From assembly GCA_011041895.1 (NCBI GenBank), contig DRAE01000109.1:1-11447 (forward strand): a stretch of 11,447 nt of DNA, written 5' to 3'. The notes beneath the pieces are model-generated. The model had not been told where the DNA came from, searched no databases, and was given only the letters and a program-made list of their open reading frames with translations. Shown here in pieces: positions 1 to 6,264 of the stretch. Position 1 is the stretch's first letter; each line of letters starts with the position of its first letter. The position numbers were made by a program, and so were the translations under genes. This stretch comes from Candidatus Bathyarchaeota archaeon (GTDB taxonomy: Archaea; Thermoproteota; DRAE01).

Positions 1-2703
1 AATGGAAACATAGTGCTCAAGTCAATGGTGAAAGTTAAGAATAATATCAATATCTCGTTTTCAGTGCTTAGTGCAAATGTGTACGTGAAATATCATGACA
101 GTGTAGTTGGAAAGGCCTTGCTTAAATCATTCATAAGATTACCCGCAGCATCTACTGTAACTTCGATCATTGACATAGTCACAAATGCTAAGTATAGTAG
201 CTCAGTAAGCAACTTAATCTCTGAGATATTGTCATATGAAAGCGCACAGATTCAACTCAAGGGAAATGCCAGAGTATCCATAGGAGATTACCTTAGATTT
301 AATGTCGAGCTGGAAGATATTCCAGTAAATGTATCGTCAACCTTTAAAGTTTCCCTAAGTGCGCAGTTGCTTGACGTTGAAATTCTTCCTCCAGGGAACA
401 AGGCCAATCTCAAACTCAAAGTGAATATAAACGCGTTTAACCCGTTTAAGGTGCCGTTCAACGTCACCCAAATACTGCTTACCGTATACAATGAAAGCAT
501 GCATAAGGTTGCAGATGTGACGGTGCCATACTCTGTAAATTGGATCATAGGAAACGTATCTTTAACAACAAATTCACAGATAGAGATTCCATTAGACTCT
601 CTCAAGTGGATTATAGGCAAAATTGTGAGAAACGAGCCCTGTCATTTCATAATCTCAAACATTACTGCAAACATCGAGGTGTACTCGATCCCCGTTCAGG
701 TGATTACAAATAGGCTCTTTACAGCGGATATATCATTCAACTTCGCGATCAATCCAAGAATTGAAATCATGGAACTAACAATACTTCCACCAGGCAACGT
801 ATTTCAAGTTTCATTAAACGTCTTTCCAGGTCTCCCAGATCCCTATAATGTGAAATTAACTATAGATGAGATATCGTTCTCCATATACTGGCGTTCATCG
901 CTTATAAAGAGTGAAACTATCCCCGTTAATATAGTGAAGGAGAAGGGGCAGAAGTCATTTCCAATAGTGTCGACAATAGAGCTTCCATCAGACATTGCTA
1001 TAGAAATCATTAAAAGCGGCTTGGAGGAAGGCTACATTACACTACGAATAGACAATATAACAGTGAAAATACACCTATATGAAGTAGAGCTATCAGTTGA
1101 CATCCCATCATCAATTGAATACTTTTTAAACTTTGAGTACAGGGTTGAAGTAGAGTCGATAGACACGATAATCCTGACAGGGGATACACTTACGAGCGTG
1201 TTAACTGTTAACATTGAGATTCCTGAAACCTACAATGTTGAAGCTCTAATCTCAAACATTTCATTTGACGTATGCTCAGGTGGAGAGAAGATTCTCAGGG
1301 CAAATGCTTCAGATATAGTCGTCCAACATGGAGGATGTAGCCTAGTTCAGGTGAGTGTATGCTCTAGGATAGATGATAAGATTCTTTCAAAGCTGCTGAC
1401 AAAGATGTTGGAAGGTGAAAAAGTCAAGTTTACTGCAGTAAACGTTTCATTCACGCTGACCATATATGATCTCAAAGTGGATCTAACTGTTCCAGGCAAT
1501 TTTTCAATCGAGTATGGAATATCCTTCATTGAGGCTAAGGTTATCGATGCATGTACAGCTGACCAACCAAGAGTATTTAAGATCACCATAGAAGTCAATA
1601 TAGCTGGACTACAGGGAGTAGTTACTATCAACTCATTTGAGGCTGATGTATACAATGTTTCAGATTACAAAATAGCTAGAGTCTGGCGAAATGAACCATT
1701 CACATATGACTCCAGTAAATCATCTAATGCACTTGAAGTTTACATGGAGCCCACACCTGAAAGTCTCGGAGAGGCTGTTTCTAAGTTGTTATTTCAAAAT
1801 CCCATTGAGGTAAAGCTTAAGAATGTTACATTCAACTTCCAAGTTGAAGATCGCATCTTTGGCATTGAAATACCTGAAACAGGCAGAATAGTTGTCACAT
1901 CTGATATAAGTGCTGAAATAAGGATAGGTGTAGCTGACGTAGCAATACTAGACCCAGGGACAAGAATAAAAGTTAATGCAACAGTAACACTAGTCCCTTC
2001 AAAGGAGCTCAGTATACAGGTTCTGCTCAAATCTGCATCGTTCACCATATGTTATCAATCTGCTGGAAGAGAACTTGAATACGTAACCCTATATTTAAAC
2101 AAGAGAATCATGTTCAGAGAGACTACGGTGACCGCCTCCTTCATAATGACGATTACACAACAGGATGCACAAGATATGGCTAACAGTCTAATAAACTATG
2201 GGCAAGCGACTTTTGTCGCGAAGAACATAATAGTGTCATGTTTGTCAAACGAAGTAGACTTTATAGTGAAGATTCCAGACCAAAAATACACATATAAAAT
2301 TCCTCCATTTTCAGTTGAAGTTATCAAAGTTGACATAGTTTCAATAGTTATATCACCTCCAAAGGTGAAGCTTGCAGTTGAGGTTAAGTTGGTAAACCCA
2401 ACGTCGTTTTCAGTGGTTTTAAGGAGCCTAGAGTTCGACGCATACTGCCATGATCATGGGACATACTTAGGCCATGGAAGCTGGAGCGGCTATCTAACAA
2501 TACATGCAAAATCCTCTGTAACGCTTACGGTGTCATTTGACCTCACAGCTTCAGGAGCCCTTCATGTCGTGCTTTACCATCAGACGGAAAATGGATGGGG
2601 CCTCTATGTAGACGTTAGAAACGGTGTAGGCGTGTTGCAAATATATTCTCTTCAGGTAACCGTGAGCTTCTCAAAGGACAAGATATGGGCGGAATATCCG
2701 TGA
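1..2703 (+). CDS. Multi-domain LEA14/WHy-like repeat protein, 5' end outside the window
   Basis: The frame is open from base 1, so the true start lies upstream; at least 900 residues are visible. Counting the GTG at position 13 as residue 1, the protein is about seven diverged units of roughly 122-135 residues, beginning near residues 1 (partial), 118, 251, 381, 504, 638 and 771. Most units open with a motif like ILPPG (residues 124-128, 257-261, 645-649, 779-783), continue with beta strands, and most of the complete ones pass through a short helix to a second strand block. The last unit has the clearest LEA14/WHy signature: a VNPTSF strand turn, then YLGHGSW and a hydrophobic strand. There are fourteen N-X-S/T sequons, few cysteines and no C-terminal membrane span, which suggests an exported protein whose signal or anchor is in the missing N-terminus. 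LEA14-type domains are linked to stress and membrane contact in other organisms. Its function here is unknown; an extended cell-surface stalk is my inference. Confidence 0.8.
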   Translation, partial: NGNIVLKSMVKVKNNINISFSVLSANVYVKYHDSVVGKALLKSFIRLPAASTVTSIIDIVTNAKYSSSVSNLISEILSYESAQIQLKGNARVSIGDYLRFNVELEDIPVNVSSTFKVSLSAQLLDVEILPPGNKANLKLKVNINAFNPFKVPFNVTQILLTVYNESMHKVADVTVPYSVNWIIGNVSLTTNSQIEIPLDSLKWIIGKIVRNEPCHFIISNITANIEVYSIPVQVITNRLFTADISFNFAINPRIEIMELTILPPGNVFQVSLNVFPGLPDPYNVKLTIDEISFSIYWRSSLIKSETIPVNIVKEKGQKSFPIVSTIELPSDIAIEIIKSGLEEGYITLRIDNITVKIHLYEVELSVDIPSSIEYFLNFEYRVEVESIDTIILTGDTLTSVLTVNIEIPETYNVEALISNISFDVCSGGEKILRANASDIVVQHGGCSLVQVSVCSRIDDKILSKLLTKMLEGEKVKFTAVNVSFTLTIYDLKVDLTVPGNFSIEYGISFIEAKVIDACTADQPRVFKITIEVNIAGLQGVVTINSFEADVYNVSDYKIARVWRNEPFTYDSSKSSNALEVYMEPTPESLGEAVSKLLFQNPIEVKLKNVTFNFQVEDRIFGIEIPETGRIVVTSDISAEIRIGVADVAILDPGTRIKVNATVTLVPSKELSIQVLLKSASFTICYQSAGRELEYVTLYLNKRIMFRETTVTASFIMTITQQDAQDMANSLINYGQATFVAKNIIVSCLSNEVDFIVKIPDQKYTYKIPPFSVEVIKVDIVSIVISPPKVKLAVEVKLVNPTSFSVVLRSLEFDAYCHDHGTYLGHGSWSGYLTIHAKSSVTLTVSFDLTASGALHVVLYHQTENGWGLYVDVRNGVGVLQIYSLQVTVSFSKDKIWAEYP

Positions 2704-2704
2704 G

Positions 2705-2965
2705 CTAGGAAACCTTTCTACGAAATACTGTTTTACCCTTAAACTTTATTTCCTTGACCAGCCTACATGGAATCATAAGGTCGCCCACATACATGAACTT
2801 AAAACTACATTTGTCAATAGCTGAAACCCTGATCTCAGATTCCCCTTTAGGAGACATTGCATCAACGTATACCACGGTGAAATTCCTTTCATCAAGCCTA
2901 GGATCCCATTTAATCTGCTTAATTATCTCATCTATTGTTCTATCAGTCTTTAAAATGCTTTTCAC
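2705..2965 (-). CDS. MJ1316/DUF504 (UPF0248) family small protein
   Basis: This small protein matches the archaeal UPF0248/DUF504 family by eye. Key parts are an IDEIIKQIKWDPR segment, the central FTVVYVDA strand, then IPCRLVKEIKFKGKTVFRR, which corresponds to the family's IPYHRVVEI...G..VWRR ending. The domain has been named the MJ1316 RNA cyclic group end recognition domain, a proposed RNA-end binding module based on computational work; no enzyme activity is established. I chose the GTG at 2965 (86 aa) because GAGGT sits 7 bases upstream at 2977-2973 and the length suits the family. A TTG at 2989 would add eight residues and overlap the end of trm14. It is translated just after trm14 on the same strand, so both are probably on one transcript, which fits an RNA-related role. 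Its stop lies one base from the stop of the convergent repeat protein. Confidence 0.85.
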   Translation of the reverse strand: MKSILKTDRTIDEIIKQIKWDPRLDERNFTVVYVDAMSPKGESEIRVSAIDKCSFKFMYVGDLMIPCRLVKEIKFKGKTVFRRKVS

Positions 2966-2972
2966 GTGCTCG

Positions 2973-2977
2973 ACCTC
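2973..2977 (-). promoter_or_regulatory. Shine-Dalgarno GAGGT for the MJ1316-family gene
   Basis: The minus strand reads GAGGT, then seven bases, then GTG at 2965. The match to the archaeal anti-SD sequence supports GTG as the start over the upstream TTG at 2989, which has no comparable site. The element lies between the end of trm14 (2979) and the chosen start. Confidence 0.5.
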
Positions 2978-2978
2978 G

Positions 2979-4103
2979 TTATTTTTCAAATATCAACACC
3001 TTAGCGGTTACACTTCCATGCTCTATAACTCTTTCATCGATGGGAGTTATGCCAAGCGCATCCTTAAGTAGCTTAGCTCTGCACGTGATGACAACCAGTC
3101 GTCTCCAAGTGCTTCTCCAAAGGTTTTCAGCGAACCTTTTATAGAGAGTCTTGACTTCCTCGAATCTAAGGTCTATTCTCACACCATAAGGGGGATTTGT
3201 AATTATCACGTCATAATCCAGTTTATTCCGCGTTGCATCCCCATGGTAGAACTTTATATACTTGTCAACCCCCATTGCATGAGCGTTCCTGAACGCTCCA
3301 TCAACTGCAGTAATGTTAATGTCGAATCCCTCTATCATAGGTCTAACATTCCTCTCTCTATATTCTTCAATTATCTTGAATGGCTTTTCCCTGTCAAGGA
3401 AAAAGAGTTTCCAAAATGCGAACTCCTTCACTCTAAGCTTAGAGGGTAAAATGTTTCTACAGTATATGGCCGCTTCTATCGGGATAGTCCCTCCACCACA
3501 CATTGGATCCACGAGACTCTCGTCAAACTTCCACCCAGATAATCTTACAAGGGAGTATGCTAGCGTAGACTTTATCGGAGCCCTATGCCTATAAACGCGA
3601 TACCCTCTCTTATGTAGTGACCTCTCACCAGTGGTATCCAGCATCAGGAAAAAGTCATCGTCATAGAGCTCAGCTCTTATAATCACATGAGGCTCATCCA
3701 AGTCAACCTTTAACCTAACTCCCTTACTCTCCTTAAAAGAGTCAATCACAGCCTGACCGGCAACTCTTCCAATATCAATTGAAGTGAAGTCATGCTCACC
3801 AACTCTTTGTGGTCTAATGGCGAAGCTTTGCGTTGGCCATATGTACTCAGTGTAATCAACATTTTTAACAATGTTGTAAATATCGTCTAAACTCTGCACA
3901 TTCTCCCTTCTCAGAAGAATCATCACTCTGTGAACAGATTGAGAGCACAAATTAATCTTAAATATCTCATCCTCAGTGCAGTCCTTTACAATGATCTTCC
4001 CCTTCCTCAGAAACTCTGCTTTTCGACCAGTTTTCTCCTCAACCTCCCTAGCAGCTACGTCCTCAACGCCAGTGTTTGTGGTACAGACTATGTCGTATCT
4101 CAT
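2979..4103 (-). CDS. trm14: THUMP-domain tRNA (guanine-N2) methyltransferase, Trm14 type
   Basis: A 374-residue SAM-dependent methyltransferase with an N-terminal ferredoxin-like/THUMP region (about residues 1-155) and a C-terminal Rossmann-fold catalytic domain. Motif I is DPMCGGGTIPIEAA (199-212). An acidic residue for SAM ribose binding is D261 in GFDIN, HGDAT (287-291) is the next acidic loop, and NPPYGVR (303-309) is the catalytic motif IV of N2-guanine and related amino methyltransferases. DPMCGGGT resembles Trm14 and the RlmL N2-guanine enzymes rather than the DPFCGTGG form of archaeal Trm-G10/Trm11. The length is close to that of known archaeal Trm14, which makes N2-methylguanosine at position 6 of tRNA. 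The ATG at 4103 begins MRYDIVCTTNTGVEDVAARE, typical of THUMP methyltransferase starts. It is followed by the MJ1316-family gene on the same strand. Assignment to Trm14 rather than another N2-guanine enzyme is likely but not proven. Confidence 0.88.
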   Translation of the reverse strand: MRYDIVCTTNTGVEDVAAREVEEKTGRKAEFLRKGKIIVKDCTEDEIFKINLCSQSVHRVMILLRRENVQSLDDIYNIVKNVDYTEYIWPTQSFAIRPQRVGEHDFTSIDIGRVAGQAVIDSFKESKGVRLKVDLDEPHVIIRAELYDDDFFLMLDTTGERSLHKRGYRVYRHRAPIKSTLAYSLVRLSGWKFDESLVDPMCGGGTIPIEAAIYCRNILPSKLRVKEFAFWKLFFLDREKPFKIIEEYRERNVRPMIEGFDINITAVDGAFRNAHAMGVDKYIKFYHGDATRNKLDYDVIITNPPYGVRIDLRFEEVKTLYKRFAENLWRSTWRRLVVITCRAKLLKDALGITPIDERVIEHGSVTAKVLIFEK

Positions 4104-4113
4104 CTCAAACCAC

Positions 4114-4126
4114 TTATACTATTTAA
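4114..4126. promoter_or_regulatory. Possible TATA element(s) between trm14 and a divergent membrane gene
   Basis: The 58-base gap between the divergent starts at 4103 and 4162 contains ttatactatttaa. On the minus strand this reads TTAAATAGTATAA, about 20 bases before the trm14 ATG, slightly closer than expected for a leaderless transcript. On the plus strand it is about 42 bases before the ATG at 4162, which would leave a short leader. A second AT-rich stretch (minus strand GAAATATGATTA, 4152-4141) could instead serve trm14 with a short leader. The choice cannot be settled from sequence. Confidence 0.35.
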
Positions 4127-4161
4127 CAATCTACGTCTCTTAATCATATTTCGACGTTGCA

Positions 4162-4662
4162 ATGAAACGTTACCTTAAGAAAATTGAGAAAAGAATATTG
4201 AGTGAAAGAACATACGCAAACTTAGCAAGCTCCCTTGACACGTACATGTATCAGCTCTACAGAAACATTCTCATCGAAAAATTCATCGCACAGATGAGTT
4301 TTATTAACTTAATATTTGTGCTAACTCCAGATATTATATTCAGCATATATGCTGAAGAGGAAGGATCGAACTTAAAGGTGAACATAACAGCTCATTCATC
4401 TCTTCAATATCTCATGAAAATGATGATTTCCTTTTCAATAGCATTCTCAGGCGTAATTATATGGCTTATTGTAAGCTATGTAGCCTCGCCTGAGATAAGC
4501 CGAAATTACTCCTTTGCGTCAATGATATACATGCTCATAGCAGTTCCAATTGGGATAGTGTTAATGGCTCTCCTATCACGTAAGAAGCGTAAAGAGGAAA
4601 TATCGTTAAGGAAATCTCTTCTTGAAATATGTGACAGAACAGCCTCTCAAATATCACTATAA
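4162..4662 (+). CDS. Small uncharacterised membrane protein
   Basis: I do not recognise this 166-residue protein. It begins with a basic, probably cytoplasmic helical stretch (residues 1-40, rich in K, R and E). Hydrophobic segments lie near residues 45-63, 87-108 and 119-138, followed by a very basic RKKRKEE patch and a C-terminal helix (about 140-166). The loop between the first two hydrophobic stretches holds an NIT sequon. The positive charges at both ends would place both in the cytoplasm if two of the three segments cross the membrane; three crossings would put them on opposite sides. There is no obvious Shine-Dalgarno before the ATG at 4162, so translation may be leaderless or near-leaderless. 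It diverges from trm14, and its stop overlaps the last codons of the convergent KaiC-like gene by six bases. No catalytic motif is visible. Confidence 0.75.
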   Translation: MKRYLKKIEKRILSERTYANLASSLDTYMYQLYRNILIEKFIAQMSFINLIFVLTPDIIFSIYAEEEGSNLKVNITAHSSLQYLMKMMISFSIAFSGVIIWLIVSYVASPEISRNYSFASMIYMLIAVPIGIVLMALLSRKKRKEEISLRKSLLEICDRTASQISL

Positions 4663-5379
4663 TACTCCAGTATATCTCTCCAATGCAACTTTTCCCTCTC
4701 TCAAGCTAGCGACGAATCTTTCGATGGGCCTATGTTTGTCCATCCACTTGTAAATTCTGAATGCATCGACCAGTACATCACCTTGAGCCTCAGTGTCTAC
4801 TACGATTATACCATCGGAAACATACGCAAGAACGTTCTCGACTTCGGTGGGCTGCCCTCCCTTTACCGCTATTAGAAATCCAATCCCCCTCTTCCCTTTT
4901 AGTGAATTTGCCATGTGTAAAATCCTGTTAACCAGTTTTCTAGGAGAGTACAGATGCATCAGAACAGAAACATTATCCAAGGTTGCCCATTGCCCCTTTT
5001 CAATGGCATTTTCAAATTTCTTGCAGACATCATCCATTACATCCTCCAGCTTCATGGGATCCTCCTTGACACACTTAGAAATTTCCATGTACATGTCATG
5101 GATCTCGATATTTCTGTTAATTTGACCACTTAGAACATGGTAAAGACCTATTTTCTCAAGAAATTTCTTCACATCAAATCCGCCAACTACATTAACATAT
5201 GAAACTCTTCCGCCTCTGCTTAATACATGGTGTGCAATAGTATTCCATACAAAAGCTCTTCCAAGCTCACTTATATTATCTATCACAAGTATCAAGCTTC
5301 CAGGTTTCATGCCTCCAAAGTGAGCGTCGAAAACTTCGTTTCCAGTTTCATAGATTTTTATTTCTTCCTCCATTGACAT
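4657..5379 (-). CDS. KaiC/RecA-like protein with degenerate Walker A
   Basis: The 240-residue protein has the layout of archaeal single-domain KaiC/RadA-like ATPases. It opens with an ETGNEVFDAHFGGMKPGSLILVI-type start (residues 11-33), matching the family's G-x-x-x-L-D-x-x-x-G-G-x-x-x-G-S signature. SRGGRVSYVNVVGG follows (54-67), then a Walker B-like strand WATLDNVSVL with D135, and AYVSDGIIVVD (185-195), the usual strand after the ATPase core. The P-loop is ruined: where GxPGTGKTT is expected, residues 35-43 read NISELGRAF, with arginine for the catalytic lysine and alanine for the first Thr. ATP hydrolysis by the usual mechanism is therefore unlikely, and a structural or regulatory role is inferred. 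The start at 5379 has GGGGTT about 6 bases upstream; M3 is an alternative. It is transcribed leftward from the region holding the TATA element at 5411-5420. Confidence 0.75.
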   Translation of the reverse strand: MSMEEEIKIYETGNEVFDAHFGGMKPGSLILVIDNISELGRAFVWNTIAHHVLSRGGRVSYVNVVGGFDVKKFLEKIGLYHVLSGQINRNIEIHDMYMEISKCVKEDPMKLEDVMDDVCKKFENAIEKGQWATLDNVSVLMHLYSPRKLVNRILHMANSLKGKRGIGFLIAVKGGQPTEVENVLAYVSDGIIVVDTEAQGDVLVDAFRIYKWMDKHRPIERFVASLREGKVALERYTGVL

Positions 5380-5410
5380 CCATAAACCCCATTTAGATTA
5401 TGCCGATTAT

Positions 5411-5420
5411 AGTATATAAG
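5411..5420. promoter_or_regulatory. Near-palindromic TATA box in a divergent promoter
   Basis: AGTATATAAG is centred about 26 bases before the ATG at 5441, the spacing expected for a leaderless archaeal transcript of the zinc-ribbon/OB gene. Its complement, CTTATATACT, is also TATA-like and is centred about 36 bases before the ATG at 5379, which would give the KaiC-like gene a leader of roughly ten bases. It is the strongest promoter-like element in the window and probably drives the long rightward series. Confidence 0.6.
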
Positions 5421-5440
5421 AAAAATCTCCATCAGATTAA

Positions 5441-6259
5441 ATGATGAACGCTGCTAACGATAAGAAGATATTCAAGGAAGCCTATTGCCCAAGCTGTGGA
5501 AGATTTATAGGCCCCCGTGAAAAATGCCCGTTCTGTGGAGCAGAGATCAAGGAGCGTATAAGGCTTAAATATATCAAGGTTCTTGCACTGGTTCTTGCAA
5601 TTGTTGGAGTATTCGGGATATTCCTGTTTTCAAAAATGATCCCAGTACCAACTGTCAAGATAGCTGACATTGATGCATCCTACAATTATGCGCCGATAAG
5701 AGTTAAGGGATACGTAATAGAGTATCCAGACTACAATGAAGAGTCCGAGAGCATAACCTTTTGGATAATGGATGAAACAGGAGAAATAATGGTTAAAGCC
5801 TATAGGGATGCTGCACGAGAACTTATTAAACAAGGCAAGATCCCGGGGGTTATGGACTATATAGACTGTATATTCGAGGCCCGTATAACTAGAGGATTCA
5901 AGTACTTGATAATAGAGGTTCCAGATTATCTAACCATATACAAGCCTGAACCTGAGCAACTAACGATAACGCAGATCATTGAAAACAACATAACGATGAA
6001 AAAAGCTATTGTAGAGGGAGTAATTACAAGTGTCAGATCATACTCTAGCGGATATGGTATCTGGATCACCGACGGCGAATATGAGCTTGAAATATGGGTT
6101 CCAATATCACAGCTAAGCTTCTTCTCAAACCATACAGACATCCTAGACAGAGTGGCTCCAGGAATGAAGGTGATCGTGAAGGGTGGTCTAAAGCTTTACA
6201 GAGGATCCCCTGAAATAGTTCCAGATTCTCTCCTAGATATCCAGATAATAGAGGAGTGA
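5441..6259 (+). CDS. Membrane-anchored zinc-ribbon protein with two OB-like domains
   Basis: A 272-residue protein with three parts. The N-terminus has a zinc ribbon, CPSC at 16-19 and CPFC at 29-32. One transmembrane helix follows at about 45-64. The remainder is two beta-rich modules (about 71-165 and 173-272) with the look of OB folds of the nucleic-acid-binding/BOF type: IRVKGYVIEYPDY then ITFWIMDETGEIMVKAY, and later AIVEGVITSVR then YGIWITDGEYELEIWVP. The basic stretch KERIRLKYIK before the helix puts the zinc ribbon in the cytoplasm and the OB modules outside by the positive-inside rule. The ATG at 5441 is about 26 bases from a TATA box and has no Shine-Dalgarno, consistent with a leaderless first gene. 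Its stop overlaps a possible GTG start of the permease gene, so translation is coupled. The ligand is unknown; OB modules can bind nucleic acid, sugars or proteins. Confidence 0.75.
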   Translation: MMNAANDKKIFKEAYCPSCGRFIGPREKCPFCGAEIKERIRLKYIKVLALVLAIVGVFGIFLFSKMIPVPTVKIADIDASYNYAPIRVKGYVIEYPDYNEESESITFWIMDETGEIMVKAYRDAARELIKQGKIPGVMDYIDCIFEARITRGFKYLIIEVPDYLTIYKPEPEQLTITQIIENNITMKKAIVEGVITSVRSYSSGYGIWITDGEYELEIWVPISQLSFFSNHTDILDRVAPGMKVIVKGGLKLYRGSPEIVPDSLLDIQIIEE

Positions 6260-6264
6260 ATGAA

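Noticed and set aside
2754..3144. Two overlapping plus-strand frames of 105 and 69 codons.
   Set aside because: They are antisense to the MJ1316 and trm14 genes, which are recognisable families.
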